Assembly (NCBI GenBank): GCA_040752835.1
Contig: JBFMGG010000007.1
Location: forward strand, 558,001-622,000
DNA: 64,000 bases
Direction of reading: 5' to 3'
Source: Campylobacterota bacterium
GTDB lineage: Bacteria > Campylobacterota > Campylobacteria > Campylobacterales > Sulfurimonadaceae
A model generated the notes under the pieces. The model worked only from the letters and a program-made list of their open reading frames with translations, was not told the DNA's origin and searched no databases. This document shows positions 17,798 through 27,979 of this stretch, in pieces (within the stretch, counting starts at the first letter, position 1; the number at the start of each line of letters is the position of its first letter). The position numbers and the translations under genes are program-made.

Positions 17798-17817
17798 ATT
17801 TCCGCCGAAGCGGAAAT
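17798..17817 (-). terminator. Hairpin after oorC
   Basis: A perfect 8-base stem ATTTCCGC with a four-base loop lies immediately after the oorC stop. The following minus-strand sequence is C/T-rich without a clean T run, so it may be a terminator or an mRNA 3' stabiliser. Confidence 0.45.
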
Positions 17818-17818
17818 A

Positions 17819-18385
17819 TTACGACGCTTTTTTAGCCATTGCCTCAAGAGCGTATTTTTTACCGAGGTCGTACGCTTTGTTGTTGACATCGTGTACTTTT
17901 GCCGGTACTTTCGAGAGCATGACGCCGCGCAGAAGCTCGTCGTCCAACGCTTTCATATAGGTATTGGCGATTGCCAGTGCGACAACCGACTGGGTGATTA
18001 CGTTACCGATTTCATCTTTGGCGATCGTAATGATGGGGATCTCAACGATGTTCCATTTTTTACGGTCTTCCTCGGTCGGGTGGACCAGATTCGGCTCGAT
18101 AACGATCGTTCCGCCGGGAGTTACCCCGTTTTTGAACAGGTTGTAGCTCGCCTGGGCAACGGAGAGCATGAAATCGATCTCGCCGTCGTTGGCGTACGGG
18201 TAGAAGATCTCTTCGTCGTCGAGCGTGATGTCAACGACGGTCGGGCCGCCGCGCACTTGCGAAGTATAGGTAGCGGTTTTAAGACCGTGTCCCCCCTCTT
18301 TGATTTTAGCCGCAGCGAAAATTTCTCCCGCAAGAAGAACACCCTGTCCGCCGACACCGGTAAATCTCATTAATGTTCTAGCCAT
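17819..18385 (-). CDS. oorC: 2-oxoglutarate:acceptor oxidoreductase, gamma subunit
   Basis: The 188-residue subunit has the POR_gamma fold with GVGGQGVLLAGEI near the N-terminus and the TYTSQVRGGP motif near residue 40. With OorDAB it interconverts 2-oxoglutarate and succinyl-CoA, using ferredoxin or flavodoxin, in the cytoplasm. In an autotroph it would run reductively, fixing CO2 onto succinyl-CoA. It is the last gene of the operon, with a hairpin behind it. GGAG lies before the ATG. Confidence 0.95.
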   Translation of the reverse strand: MARTLMRFTGVGGQGVLLAGEIFAAAKIKEGGHGLKTATYTSQVRGGPTVVDITLDDEEIFYPYANDGEIDFMLSVAQASYNLFKNGVTPGGTIVIEPNLVHPTEEDRKKWNIVEIPIITIAKDEIGNVITQSVVALAIANTYMKALDDELLRGVMLSKVPAKVHDVNNKAYDLGKKYALEAMAKKAS

Positions 18386-18397
18386 GTGTCTTTCTCC

Positions 18398-19255
18398 TTA
18401 AATTTTCTTCGCGAAATCGTCTTGGGTAATCGCTTTACGTTTACCTTGGTGGTACGCTTTGACATCTTCGTACATATCGCAGTATTCGCGAGCGTTTTCG
18501 TCGTGTTTCAAAATACCCGTCGGGAATTTGTTCAGTTTTTCTTCATCCGAAAGCGCTTCCCATTTTTTCAACGGAGTCGTGATGCTGTCGATCCACTCAA
18601 GGTTCTCCATCGCGCTTTGCATTTTGTTTTTACGCCCGAGGTTGATGTGGCAGTTTGACATAACGTCAAAGAATGCGAAGCCGCGGTGCTGGAACCCTTT
18701 TACCAACACTTTTTCCAATTTTTTCGGATCAAGCATTGTCTCACGCGCTACGAATGAAGCACCCGCAGCGATCGCAAGATCACATGCGTTGAACGTAGGA
18801 TCGATGTTCCCCGATTTCTGGCTCACCGTCCACATACCCTGAGGCGTCGTCGGAGAGGTTTGCGAGTTGGTCAACCCGTAAATGAAGTTGTTGATCATGA
18901 TGAATTTGATGTCGATGTTACGGCGGCATCCGTGAATCGTGTGGTTACCACCGATCGCCAAGGCATCACCGTCCCCGGCAACACAGATAACGTGTTTGTC
19001 AGGGTGCATCAATTTGATCCCCGTTGCAAACGCTACGGTACGACCGTGCGTCGTGTGAACGGTATTGAAATCAACGTACGATGAAAAACGTCCCGAACAT
19101 CCGATCCCTGAAACGACACAGACGTCGTCTTGTTTCCAACCGCAGGTTTCGATCGCACGAATGACGGCTTTGAGGATAACACCGTCACCACATCCCCAAC
19201 ACCAAAGTGTCGGCATTTTTTCCAAACGTAAATATTGGTCGTAATTGAAAGCCAT
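18398..19255 (-). CDS. oorB: 2-oxoglutarate:acceptor oxidoreductase, beta (TPP-binding) subunit
   Basis: The 285-residue subunit carries the thiamine pyrophosphate region: CWGCGDG near the N-terminus, GIGCSGRF, and the GDGDALAIGGNH Mg/TPP motif. The Cys residues near the start probably help bind a cluster, as in related enzymes. It overlaps oorA by one base. Length and motifs match OorB of Helicobacter and Campylobacter. Confidence 0.95.
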   Translation of the reverse strand: MAFNYDQYLRLEKMPTLWCWGCGDGVILKAVIRAIETCGWKQDDVCVVSGIGCSGRFSSYVDFNTVHTTHGRTVAFATGIKLMHPDKHVICVAGDGDALAIGGNHTIHGCRRNIDIKFIMINNFIYGLTNSQTSPTTPQGMWTVSQKSGNIDPTFNACDLAIAAGASFVARETMLDPKKLEKVLVKGFQHRGFAFFDVMSNCHINLGRKNKMQSAMENLEWIDSITTPLKKWEALSDEEKLNKFPTGILKHDENAREYCDMYEDVKAYHQGKRKAITQDDFAKKI

Positions 19256-20400
19256 TAGATGATCTCCTTCACTTTATTAACGATCTCGTACGGAGAAATT
19301 GCCCGTCCGTTAACTTTATACAAACCGTGGATATCAAGACGGCTTGAAACACGCTCTACTTCTTCGGTGTACTGGCGGATGTTGAGTTCAACACACAATA
19401 CGTTTTTCACTTTGTCGGTGAAATGTTTGATCCGTTTTGCCGGGCTTGGCCACAAGGTAATCGGGCGGAACAATCCCGCTTTGATACCATCGGCTCTGAG
19501 GTGACGGATCGCCTCTTTTGCAGCCAGTGAAACCGAACCGTACGCAATGATCAAAACGTCGTTTTCTTCGAGATCGTCACACATAAACTCTTCGTTGTAC
19601 TCAAGTTCATCGGTGTGATTCATAACTTTGTCTTCGAGACGTTGAATCAATTTACGGCAGGTTTCGATCTCTTCGGTCGGGAACCCTTTCGCATCATGAT
19701 GCAATCCCGTAAAGTGGTAGCGGTACCCCTGGAACATCGGGTTAAGTACCGCAGGCTCATCCGGGCCTACGCCGTATGGGCGATAATCTTCAGGTGCACC
19801 CGTAAATACTTTACGCGGAACAATCCCTTTTTTAACCTCTTCAGGTGTCGGGATCATCGCTTTACCGTGCATGTGACCGATCGTTTCGTCCAAGAGAACG
19901 AATACCGGCTGCATAAAACGGTCTGCCAAGTTGAACGCACGAACCGTTTCGGTATAACACTCCGCCAAGTTACCTGCGCAAAGTGTGATCGAGCGATAGT
20001 CACCGTGTGAAGGGTTTTTGGCCTGACGCACGTCCCCTTGTGATACACGAGTCGGAAGACCGGTTGAAGGGCCTCCGCGCATAACGTTGACAACGACCAA
20101 CGGAACTTCCGCCATTTGGGCAAGACCGAGGTTTTCCGCTTTCAATGAGATACCGGGACCTGAGGTTGCCGTCATGGTACGGACACCCGCCATACCGGCA
20201 CCGACCGCACATGCTACACCGGCAATTTCGTCTTCCATTTGAATCGCGACACCGCCGACTGCCGGAAGCAGATCAGAGATGGTGTGCATTACTTCTGAAG
20301 AGGGCGTAATCGGATATCCTCCGAAAAACATACATCCTGCATCTACCGCCGCTTCAGCCGCCAAATCGTTTCCGGTTGAAATTACTTCTCTCAATTCCAT
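19255..20400 (-). CDS. oorA: 2-oxoglutarate:acceptor oxidoreductase, alpha subunit
   Basis: The 381-residue subunit contains the pyruvate/2-oxoacid ferredoxin oxidoreductase domain I region (GYPITPSSEVMH near residue 30, then MEDEIAGVACAVGAG) and the C-terminal transketolase-like domain. It forms the catalytic core with OorB. A strong AAGGGGG site lies before the ATG. The gene follows oorD, in the usual D-A-B-C order. Confidence 0.95.
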   Translation of the reverse strand: MELREVISTGNDLAAEAAVDAGCMFFGGYPITPSSEVMHTISDLLPAVGGVAIQMEDEIAGVACAVGAGMAGVRTMTATSGPGISLKAENLGLAQMAEVPLVVVNVMRGGPSTGLPTRVSQGDVRQAKNPSHGDYRSITLCAGNLAECYTETVRAFNLADRFMQPVFVLLDETIGHMHGKAMIPTPEEVKKGIVPRKVFTGAPEDYRPYGVGPDEPAVLNPMFQGYRYHFTGLHHDAKGFPTEEIETCRKLIQRLEDKVMNHTDELEYNEEFMCDDLEENDVLIIAYGSVSLAAKEAIRHLRADGIKAGLFRPITLWPSPAKRIKHFTDKVKNVLCVELNIRQYTEEVERVSSRLDIHGLYKVNGRAISPYEIVNKVKEII

Positions 20401-20412
20401 ATGTTTCCCCCT

Positions 20413-20730
20413 TTAAGCGCTAAGCTTCATGTATTTGTTTTTCTTGATAGCTTCAGCTCTCTCTTTTGCCTGATCCGAAAGTTTTGCAAACTTGTACTCG
20501 GATTTGTCCGCTACAAAGATAGCAAAGTCAGGGCAATTCAATTCGCAGTCGTTACACCCGATACAGGCATCCGCCGCTACGATCTCAATCATTGCTCCCA
20601 ATGTCGACGTAGGTTCGAGTCTCATTGCCAAAACCCCTGCCGGACAAACCGATACACAGATATCACACGCTTTACATCGTGCTTCATCGACCCACACCGG
20701 AGTGTTTTCTGGCGCTTTAATTATTGACAT
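20413..20730 (-). CDS. oorD: 2-oxoglutarate:acceptor oxidoreductase, ferredoxin-like delta subunit
   Basis: The 105-residue protein has two 4Fe-4S motifs: CKACDICVSVCPAG near residue 18 and CIGCNDCELNCPDF near residue 55. It shuttles electrons between the OorAB core and ferredoxin. A strong AAGGAGAAGG site precedes the ATG. It is the first of the four oor genes and follows the small HMA-domain gene. Confidence 0.95.
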   Translation of the reverse strand: MSIIKAPENTPVWVDEARCKACDICVSVCPAGVLAMRLEPTSTLGAMIEIVAADACIGCNDCELNCPDFAIFVADKSEYKFAKLSDQAKERAEAIKKNKYMKLSA

Positions 20731-20753
20731 TCCTTCTCCTTGATTGAGTTAAA

Positions 20754-21035
20754 CTAATTTATCTTACCGACGGCACACGACACAAAGCTTTTGGCTTTGA
20801 GAATCGTATCTTCCGTAAATCCTCTTGTCTCATGGGACAGAGGATAACCGAGGCTTCTTAAGATCGCCTTAAAATGTGCTGATTGCGCCTCGTCAGCGAT
20901 GTCGGCTGTTACTTTGCGAGGCTCGCACGAGAGGTCGATTTCGACCCCGGTAAATCCAGCTTCTTCGAGTGCTTTCGTAATCGTATTGGCGCAGCCGCCG
21001 CAACGAATGTTGGCCACTTCGAAGATCTGGCGCAT
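20754..21035 (-). CDS. Heavy-metal-associated (HMA) domain protein
   Basis: The 93-residue protein has one HMA domain with the metal-binding CxxC in RCGGCANTI near residue 12, followed by a typical beta-alpha-beta pattern and a C-terminal tail with one more Cys. Such proteins bind Cu(I), Zn or similar ions as chaperones. It starts 2 bases after the sucD stop and precedes oorD by 23 bases, so it is transcribed inside a carbon-metabolism operon, which is odd for a metal chaperone. The metal and partner are unknown. Confidence 0.85.
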   Translation of the reverse strand: MRQIFEVANIRCGGCANTITKALEEAGFTGVEIDLSCEPRKVTADIADEAQSAHFKAILRSLGYPLSHETRGFTEDTILKAKSFVSCAVGKIN

Positions 21036-21037
21036 CG

Positions 21038-21910
21038 TTACTTTCCCATTACTTCCGCAACGGCTTTACCGATGTCGGCCGGAGAAACGACGACTTTGAC
21101 GCCGGCCGCTTCGAGGGCTGCCATTTTTTCCTGAGCCGTACCGGCACTTCCGGAGATGATCGCCCCGGCGTGCCCCATACGTTTGCCCTTCGGAGCCGTT
21201 TGACCCGCGATGAACGCAACAACCGGTTTAGTGATGTTGTGCTTGATGAACTCGGCGGCCTGGATCTCCAAGTCTCCTCCGATCTCACCGATCATCACGA
21301 TCGCTTTTGTTTCAGGATCCGCTTCGAACATCGGAAGAAGCTGTTTGTAGCTAAGACCGATGATCGGGTCTCCGCCGATACCGACTGCCGTCGTGATACC
21401 GAAACCTTCTTTGACGACCTGGTTGGCCGATTCATACGTCAATGTTCCTGATTTGGAGATCAGCCCGACGTTCCCTTTTTTGAAAATGAAACCGGGCATA
21501 ATCCCGATTTTGCATTCATCGGCGGTGATGATACCGGGGCAGTTCGGCCCGATGGTCATCATGTTTTTCTTGACGGCATACGCTTTGGCGTACATCATGT
21601 CTTTAACGGGTGCCCCTTCGGTAATGATGACGGCCAGTTCGATGCCCGCATCGGCGGCTTCCATGACCGCATCGGCAACGAAAGCCGGCGGAACGAAGAT
21701 CATCGAAACCGTCGCGCCCGTAGAGCGGACCGCTTCGTCAACGGTGTTGAATACCGGTTGTCCGAGATGCTGCTGCCCCCCTTTTCCCGGAGTGACCCCA
21801 CCGACGATTTTGGTTCCGTAGGCCATGCACTGCTCGGCGTGAAAGCTCCCTTCCTTACCGGTGAAACCCTGTACGATTACTTTTGTATCTTTGTTGACCA
21901 AAATTGACAT
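21038..21910 (-). CDS. sucD: Succinyl-CoA synthetase, alpha subunit
   Basis: The 290-residue subunit binds CoA through an N-terminal Rossmann domain ([15 protein letters not shown]) and carries the phospho-histidine in the GHAGAIISG motif near residue 247. It makes succinyl-CoA from succinate with ATP when the TCA cycle runs reductively. AAGGAG precedes the ATG. sucC lies directly upstream. Confidence 0.97.
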   Translation of the reverse strand: MSILVNKDTKVIVQGFTGKEGSFHAEQCMAYGTKIVGGVTPGKGGQQHLGQPVFNTVDEAVRSTGATVSMIFVPPAFVADAVMEAADAGIELAVIITEGAPVKDMMYAKAYAVKKNMMTIGPNCPGIITADECKIGIMPGFIFKKGNVGLISKSGTLTYESANQVVKEGFGITTAVGIGGDPIIGLSYKQLLPMFEADPETKAIVMIGEIGGDLEIQAAEFIKHNITKPVVAFIAGQTAPKGKRMGHAGAIISGSAGTAQEKMAALEAAGVKVVVSPADIGKAVAEVMGK

Positions 21911-21913
21911 AAA

Positions 21914-23083
21914 TTAAGCTCCTTTCGCTGCTGCTACGGCTTTACGTGCACCGTCGGCGAGGTCGGTTGCCGCGACGATGTTCGAGATTCCGGCGTTGTT
22001 GAGAATATCGGCTGCCTCTTCGGCGTTGGTTCCGTCCAGACGGACGATGACCGGTACGTCGACTTTGGTCAGCTTGGTCGCTTCGAGGATACCGTTGGCG
22101 ACACGGTCACAACGGACGATTCCCCCGAAGATGTTGACGAAAATCGCTTTGACGTTCGGGTCTTTGAGGATAATCTCGAACCCTTTGGCCACCGTTTCCG
22201 CAGAAGCTCCGCCGCCCACGTCGAGGAAGTTGGCCGGTTTGCCGCCCTCGTAGTTGATGGTATCCATCGTACCCATCGCAAGACCGGCACCGTTAACCAT
22301 GCACCCTACGTCGCCGTCGAGTTTGATGTAGCTGAGGCCGTATTTGCCCGCTTCAATCTCGGTTGGCTCTTCTTCGCTCAGGTCACGCATTTCGTTGACT
22401 TGAGACTGGCGATACAACGCATTGTTGTCAAAGCCCATTTTCGCGTCCAGCGCAAGGAAACGCCCGTCGCCCGTTTTGATCAACGGGTTGATTTCGATCA
22501 TCTCCGCATCGTGGTCCATGTACACTTTGTACAGAGCCGATGCGAATTTGATGAACGTATTGATCTCTTCGACCGGAAGACCGAGGCCGAACGCCAGTTT
22601 ACGCCCGTGGAAGCTCTGGAAGCCTGTCAGCGGATCGATCGCAACTTTGATGATTTTTTCGGGAGATTTGTGAGCAACCTCTTCGATCTCCATACCGCCC
22701 TCGGTGGACGCCATCATGATCGGCATTTCCGACGCGCGGTCGAGTACCATACCGAGGTAGTACTCTTTTTTGATGTCCGCACCCTCTTCGATGTAGACTT
22801 TCTGAACCAGCTTCCCTTCCGGACCCGTCTGATGGGTAACCAGAGTCATCCCGAGGATCTGGCTGGCCAGATCACGTACTTCGGAAGTCGACTTGGCCAG
22901 TTTGACACCGCCGCCGAGGCCGCGTCCGCCTGCATGGATCTGCGCTTTGACGACCCAGATATTTCCACCCAGTTCCTGAGCGGCCTTGACCGCTTCGTCG
23001 GGTGTGAAAGCGATGTGTCCGCGCGGTGTGGGCACATTGTATTTTTTGAATAGTTCTTTTGCCTGATATTCGTGAATATTCAT
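21914..23083 (-). CDS. sucC: Succinyl-CoA synthetase, beta subunit
   Basis: The 389-residue subunit has an ATP-grasp domain ([18 protein letters not shown] near residue 46) and the C-terminal ligase domain with [11 protein letters not shown] and [10 protein letters not shown]. It provides the nucleotide-binding half of the enzyme; specificity for ATP or GTP cannot be fixed here. AGGAGG precedes the ATG. It follows fumC by 20 bases. Confidence 0.97.
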   Translation of the reverse strand: MNIHEYQAKELFKKYNVPTPRGHIAFTPDEAVKAAQELGGNIWVVKAQIHAGGRGLGGGVKLAKSTSEVRDLASQILGMTLVTHQTGPEGKLVQKVYIEEGADIKKEYYLGMVLDRASEMPIMMASTEGGMEIEEVAHKSPEKIIKVAIDPLTGFQSFHGRKLAFGLGLPVEEINTFIKFASALYKVYMDHDAEMIEINPLIKTGDGRFLALDAKMGFDNNALYRQSQVNEMRDLSEEEPTEIEAGKYGLSYIKLDGDVGCMVNGAGLAMGTMDTINYEGGKPANFLDVGGGASAETVAKGFEIILKDPNVKAIFVNIFGGIVRCDRVANGILEATKLTKVDVPVIVRLDGTNAEEAADILNNAGISNIVAATDLADGARKAVAAAKGA

Positions 23084-23103
23084 CCAATTCCTCCTGTTTA
23101 GAT

Positions 23104-24495
23104 TTACGCTATGGGTTTTGTCATCTCTTCGGGGACGACGTATTTGTCAAACTCTTCCGCCGTGAGAAGGCCGAGTTTAACCGCCGTCTCTTTGAGCGTG
23201 GAATTTTCTTTGTGGGCTGTTTTGGCGATTTTTGCCGCATTTTCATACCCGATGTACGGATTGAGCGCGGTCACCAGCATCAACGAGTTGTTCAGATACG
23301 CATCGATCTGCTCACGGACCGGCTCGATACCGACCGCGCAGTTGTCGTTGAACGATACGATCGAATCGGCCAAAAGGCGTACCGACTGCAAAAAGTTGTA
23401 CGCGATGACCGGTTTGAAAACGTTCAGTTCGAAATTCCCCTGGCTTGCGGCGAAACCGATACACGCGTCATTCCCCATCACCTGGCAGGCGACCATTGTC
23501 ACCGCTTCGGACTGAGTCGGATTGACTTTACCCGGCATGATCGATGAACCCGGCTCGTTTTCGGGAATCGTGATCTCGCCGATGCCGCAACGCGGACCGG
23601 ATGAGAGCCAACGGACGTCGTTGGCGATTTTCATCATGTCTGCCGCCAACGCCTTAAGGGCGCCGTGAGCGAATACAAGAGCGTCGTGCGACGTCAGGGC
23701 GTGGAATTTGTTCGGAGCGGTGACAAATTTATGACCCGTCAGTTCGCTCAGTTTTGCGGCAACCCGTTCACCCAGTTCGGGATGGGCGTTGAGACCTGTT
23801 CCGACCGCCGTACCGCCGAGGGCCAGTTCACGAACCGCTTCCAGTGAGTCTTTGGCCATTTTTTCGCATTTGTTGAGCATTTCGACCCATCCGCTGATCT
23901 CCTGCCCGAGGGTCAGCGGAGTGGCATCCTGAAGATGGGTGCGCCCGATCTTGACAATGTCGCTGAACGCTTCGGATTTGGCGATCAGCGTTTTGCGCAA
24001 ATGGTCAATCGCCGGAAGCAGGCGCGTTTCGACCGCGATGACCGCCGCGACGTGCAATGCGGTCGGATAGGTATCGTTCGAACTCTGCGACTTGTTGACG
24101 TCGTCATTGGGATGAACCAGCTTCTGGGTACGGTAATCGCCGCCGAGAATTTCGGTCGCGCGATTGGCCAGAACTTCGTTGTTGTTCATGTTTGACTGGG
24201 TACCCGATCCTGTTTGCCATACCACAAGTGGATAATGGGCATCGAGTTTTCCGGCGAGCATTTCATCGGCGGCCTGAGCGATCGCATCGGCTTTTTCTTT
24301 GGAAAGCATCCCCAGATCGCAGTTGACCAGGGCAACCGCTTTTTTCAGAAACGAAAAAGCCCGGGTAATTTCGTAGGGCATTTTCTCTTCGCCGATCTGG
24401 AAGTTTTCGAGTGAACGCTGTGTCTGCGCTCCCCAGTAGGTGTCGTTCGGGACGCGAACTTCACCCATCGTATCTTTTTCGATGCGAAAACTCAT
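23104..24495 (-). CDS. fumC: Fumarate hydratase, class II
   Basis: The 463-residue enzyme of the fumarase/aspartase superfamily has the [11 protein letters not shown] signature near residue 317 and the early [10 protein letters not shown] motif. It interconverts fumarate and malate and needs no iron-sulfur cluster. Its start overlaps the mdh stop by one base (TAATG). Length is typical of class II fumarases. Confidence 0.95.
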   Translation of the reverse strand: MSFRIEKDTMGEVRVPNDTYWGAQTQRSLENFQIGEEKMPYEITRAFSFLKKAVALVNCDLGMLSKEKADAIAQAADEMLAGKLDAHYPLVVWQTGSGTQSNMNNNEVLANRATEILGGDYRTQKLVHPNDDVNKSQSSNDTYPTALHVAAVIAVETRLLPAIDHLRKTLIAKSEAFSDIVKIGRTHLQDATPLTLGQEISGWVEMLNKCEKMAKDSLEAVRELALGGTAVGTGLNAHPELGERVAAKLSELTGHKFVTAPNKFHALTSHDALVFAHGALKALAADMMKIANDVRWLSSGPRCGIGEITIPENEPGSSIMPGKVNPTQSEAVTMVACQVMGNDACIGFAASQGNFELNVFKPVIAYNFLQSVRLLADSIVSFNDNCAVGIEPVREQIDAYLNNSLMLVTALNPYIGYENAAKIAKTAHKENSTLKETAVKLGLLTAEEFDKYVVPEEMTKPIA

Positions 24496-25454
24496 TATTT
24501 GGCTCCTTCAAAAAATTTATTGGCATTAAGCGTATCGATCAGCGACTGAACCGATGCGCACGAACGGGCAAACATCTCTTTTTCCGCGTCGTTGAGGGTC
24601 ACTTCGATAATCTTTTCCGCTCCGTTCGCTCCCAGCATGACGGGAACGCCGCTGACAACGTCGTGATAGCCGTATTCACCTTCGAGATAAACCGCGCACG
24701 GGTGGATCTGTTTGGTATCTTTGAGAATCGCTTCGACCATGATCGCGGTCGCTTTTGCCGGTGCGTAGTACGCCGATCCCGTTTGCAGCAGGGCAACGAT
24801 TTCAGCTCCACCTTTGCGTGTGCGCTGAACGATCTCGTCGATCTCCTCTTTACTGAGAACGTCTGAGAGGGGAACTCCCGCTACCGTCGAATAACGGGGA
24901 AGCGGTACCATATCGTCCCCGTGTCCGCCCATGACCGACGCGCGGATCTGTCCGCCGCCGTATCCGAGTTTTTCCTGAATAAACGCCGCCATGCGGGCAC
25001 TGTCGAGCACCCCCGCCATGCCGATGACACGGTTGCGGTCGAAACCGCTGTCTTTGAGGGCGACGTAGGTCATCGCATCCAGCGGATTCGAAACCATGAT
25101 AACGATTGCATTCGGAGAATATTTGGCCACCCCTTCGATCACTTCGCGGGTCACCTTGGCGTTGATCATCAGCAGATCGTCGCGGCTCATCCCTGGAAGA
25201 CGGGGACTTCCCGCCGTGATAACCACAACGTCGCAGTCGGTCAGATCGGCCATCGACTCGGCAACACTGACGACCGAGTGGCTGCGGACCGCAGCGGCAG
25301 CCTGAGACATATCCAGCGCCTTTCCTTTCGCGATTTCGATTTTGTTGTCACGCAAGATGATCTCGTGGCATGAGCCGAGCATAGCGAGCGAATACGCGAT
25401 GGTGGAACCGACGTTACCCGCTCCTACGATTCCGACACGTTTACCTTTTACCAT
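24495..25454 (-). CDS. mdh: Malate dehydrogenase (lactate/malate dehydrogenase family)
   Basis: The 319-residue NAD(P)-dependent enzyme has a [11 protein letters not shown] nucleotide-binding loop and the catalytic His in [12 protein letters not shown] near residue 174. The active-site loop Arg residues ([10 protein letters not shown]) fit malate rather than lactate. It is the first gene of the run mdh-fumC-sucC-sucD-HMA-oorDABC and has its own promoter region, which contains a 21-base palindrome. Confidence 0.93.
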   Translation of the reverse strand: MVKGKRVGIVGAGNVGSTIAYSLAMLGSCHEIILRDNKIEIAKGKALDMSQAAAAVRSHSVVSVAESMADLTDCDVVVITAGSPRLPGMSRDDLLMINAKVTREVIEGVAKYSPNAIVIMVSNPLDAMTYVALKDSGFDRNRVIGMAGVLDSARMAAFIQEKLGYGGGQIRASVMGGHGDDMVPLPRYSTVAGVPLSDVLSKEEIDEIVQRTRKGGAEIVALLQTGSAYYAPAKATAIMVEAILKDTKQIHPCAVYLEGEYGYHDVVSGVPVMLGANGAEKIIEVTLNDAEKEMFARSCASVQSLIDTLNANKFFEGAK

Positions 25455-25510
25455 AATAGTACTCCTTGTGTCATATCAGCATCGTTCCGGTTCCACAATA
25501 TACTCATCAC

Positions 25511-25531
25511 TACTTTCGACTGTCGAAAGTA
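25511..25531. repeat. Perfect 21-base palindrome upstream of mdh (candidate operator)
   Basis: The arms TACTTTCGAC and GTCGAAAGTA are exact reverse complements with a single base between them. The site is 57-77 bases upstream of the mdh ATG. Such a long perfect dyad in a promoter region is typical of a dimeric repressor or activator site. The regulator is unknown, and a transcript hairpin cannot be excluded. Confidence 0.6.
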
Positions 25532-25604
25532 CTCGGAAGCATACCGGTCAAGGGAACAATGAAAGACGTTTTATCGTCTTTTATCTAAAGAGAAATTCTC
25601 TGCA

Positions 25605-25636
25605 GATAAAAAACGATTTCCGGCCTTTGCCGGAAA
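25605..25636 (-). terminator. Rho-independent terminator of icd
   Basis: On the minus strand TTTCCGGC-(AAAG)-GCCGGAAA is followed by TCGTTTTTT, 70 bases after the icd stop. This is a textbook stem plus T run, so icd and mdh are probably separate transcription units. Confidence 0.85.
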
Positions 25637-25704
25637 CGGCTACCGAAAACGGAGAGAACGCCTCTCCGTGAACACGGTTCCGAAGTCTGCCCAGCGGCAG
25701 GAAA

Positions 25705-27879
25705 TCAGATCGCGTCGATGATAGCGTTGAGCGTTTTGGACGGACGCATCGCAGCTTCGGCTTTTGCATCATTGGGGTGAAAGTAACCGCCGATATCCTG
25801 CGGTTTGCCCGAAACTGCCATCAGCTCTTCCATGATTTTGGCTTCGTTGGCTTCCAACGCATCCGCTACGGGAGCGAATTTTGCAGCCAGTGCGGCATTG
25901 TTGCTGTTGGCCAGCGCGCGCGCCCAGTATTGTGCGACATAGAAGTGAGACGCACGGTTATCCGGCTCGCCCGCTTTACGTCCCGGTGCTTTGTTGTTGT
26001 CCAGGTAACCCTGGTTCGCAACGTCAAGCGCAGCCGTTACCGCAGCGAGATCCGCATTCGGATTTTTCTGTTCGATCATACGGAGCGACTCGGCCAATGC
26101 CAGGAACTCACCGAGTGAATCCCAACGGAGGTGACCCTCATTGAGGAACTGCTCGACGTGTTTCGGAGCCGATCCGCCCGCACCCGTTTCAAACAATCCG
26201 CCGCCGGCGAGCAACGGAACGATTGAAAGCATTTTAGCAGATGTTCCCAGCTCAAGGATCGGATACATGTCGGTCAGGTGGTCACGAAGAACGTTACCCG
26301 TTACCGCGATCGTGTTCAGGCCTTTGCGGATACGCTCGTTGGTGAAGCGTGTCGCAGCCGCGATGTCGAGGATATGAATCTCAAGACCTGCGGTGTTGAA
26401 CTCCGGCATGTATTTTTTCACTTTTGCGATCATCTGCGCATCGTGTGCACGGTTTTCGTCCAACCAGAATACAACCGGGATTTTCTCGATCTGACCGCGT
26501 TCGAACGCGAGGCGGATCCAGTCTTTGATCGGGATGTCTTTTGCACGAGACATACGCCAGATATCCCCCGCTTCACAATCAAAGCTCATCAGTTCCGTAC
26601 CGTCTGCTGCGGTAACGGTTACTTTTCCGGCTTCTGCAAGCTCGAAAGTTGTCGGATGTGAACCGTACTCTTCCGCTTTTTGGGCCATCAGACCGATGTT
26701 TTGCATCGTACCCATGGTTGCAACGTCGTACTGACCGTTTTTGACACAGTCTGCAACCATCTCGGCGTGGAACATCGCATAAGTAGAGTCGGGGATAACC
26801 GCCAGCGTCTCAAGCGCCGCACCCGTACGATCCCACTGCTTACCGCCTTCACGTACGACAACCGGCATCGAAGCATCGATGATGACGTCGTTCGGAGCGT
26901 TGAAGTTCGTCGTCCCTTTATCCGAGTCAACCATCGCGATTTTAGGAGCATCGGCATCGACAACCGCCTGGAATGCCGCTTTGATTTCGGCTTCTTTCGC
27001 GTGGCCTTTGATTTTTTTCTCCAGATCCGACATTCCTAGATTTGGATTAACACCTACTTCTTTGAAAACATCCGCATATTTCGCGAATACGTCTTCAAAG
27101 AAGATTTCGAATGCGTGACCGAACATGATCGGGTCGGAGATTTTCATCATCGTTGCTTTAAGGTGCAGCGACCAGATGACCCCTTTCTTTTTCGCCTCTT
27201 CGATCGATGCTTTGTAGAACGCGCGAAGTGCTTTGACCGACATGAATGTACCGTCAAGGACTTCCCCTTCCATCGCATCGATCGTTTTGAGCTCTTTGCC
27301 GTTGAGGGCGATCGTCACTTTTTGCGCTTTGTCCATAGTAACCGATTTTTCGTTACCGTAGAAGTCGCCTTTGCCGCCCATGTGCATTACGGCCGCTTTT
27401 GAATTCTCAGAGTAAGCGCGGAGTTTGTGCGGGTTTTTCTGAGCGAAGTTTTTAACCGCTTTCGCCGCACGGCGGTCCGAGTTACCTTCACGAAGAACCG
27501 GATTAACCGCTGAACCGAGACATGTCGCGTATTTGGCCTGAATCTCTTTTTCCGCATCGTTTGCAGGGTTTTCAGGGTAGTTGGGGATATTATACCCCTG
27601 AGACTGAAGCTCAGCGATACAATCTTTGAGCTGACCGACAGATGCCGAAATGTTTGGAAGCTTGATGATGTTACCTTCAGGCTTGACACAAAGCTCACCC
27701 AGTTTTGAAAGCTCGTCTTCAGCAAGGCCCATTGCTGAAAGAACACGCCCAGCAAGTGAAATGTCACTTTGCTCTAACTCAACGCCGCCCGCTGCACAAA
27801 ATTTAGATGCAATCGGAAAGAATGAATAGGTTGCCAAAGCCGGGGCTTCATCGATTTTTGACCAAATGATTTTTGCCAT
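25705..27879 (-). CDS. icd: Isocitrate dehydrogenase, monomeric NADP type
   Basis: The 724-residue enzyme matches the monomeric IDH family in length and sequence from start to end (KIIWSKIDEAPALATYSF at the N-terminus, DKGTTNFNAPNDVIIDASMP mid-protein). It oxidatively decarboxylates isocitrate or, in the reductive TCA cycle, carboxylates 2-oxoglutarate. The homodimeric IDH is unrelated in length. A strong AGGAG site precedes the ATG, and a clear terminator follows. It comes directly before the mdh-oor operon in the direction of transcription. Confidence 0.96.
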   Translation of the reverse strand: MAKIIWSKIDEAPALATYSFFPIASKFCAAGGVELEQSDISLAGRVLSAMGLAEDELSKLGELCVKPEGNIIKLPNISASVGQLKDCIAELQSQGYNIPNYPENPANDAEKEIQAKYATCLGSAVNPVLREGNSDRRAAKAVKNFAQKNPHKLRAYSENSKAAVMHMGGKGDFYGNEKSVTMDKAQKVTIALNGKELKTIDAMEGEVLDGTFMSVKALRAFYKASIEEAKKKGVIWSLHLKATMMKISDPIMFGHAFEIFFEDVFAKYADVFKEVGVNPNLGMSDLEKKIKGHAKEAEIKAAFQAVVDADAPKIAMVDSDKGTTNFNAPNDVIIDASMPVVVREGGKQWDRTGAALETLAVIPDSTYAMFHAEMVADCVKNGQYDVATMGTMQNIGLMAQKAEEYGSHPTTFELAEAGKVTVTAADGTELMSFDCEAGDIWRMSRAKDIPIKDWIRLAFERGQIEKIPVVFWLDENRAHDAQMIAKVKKYMPEFNTAGLEIHILDIAAATRFTNERIRKGLNTIAVTGNVLRDHLTDMYPILELGTSAKMLSIVPLLAGGGLFETGAGGSAPKHVEQFLNEGHLRWDSLGEFLALAESLRMIEQKNPNADLAAVTAALDVANQGYLDNNKAPGRKAGEPDNRASHFYVAQYWARALANSNNAALAAKFAPVADALEANEAKIMEELMAVSGKPQDIGGYFHPNDAKAEAAMRPSKTLNAIIDAI

Positions 27880-27979
27880 CGGGTTCTCCTGTTTGTATTT
27901 TTATACGAGCATCATAACACTTACTGCGCCGATTTGACGTTTTGTAACTCCAACGAGGCCAAAAAGTTTGAAAAATGTT

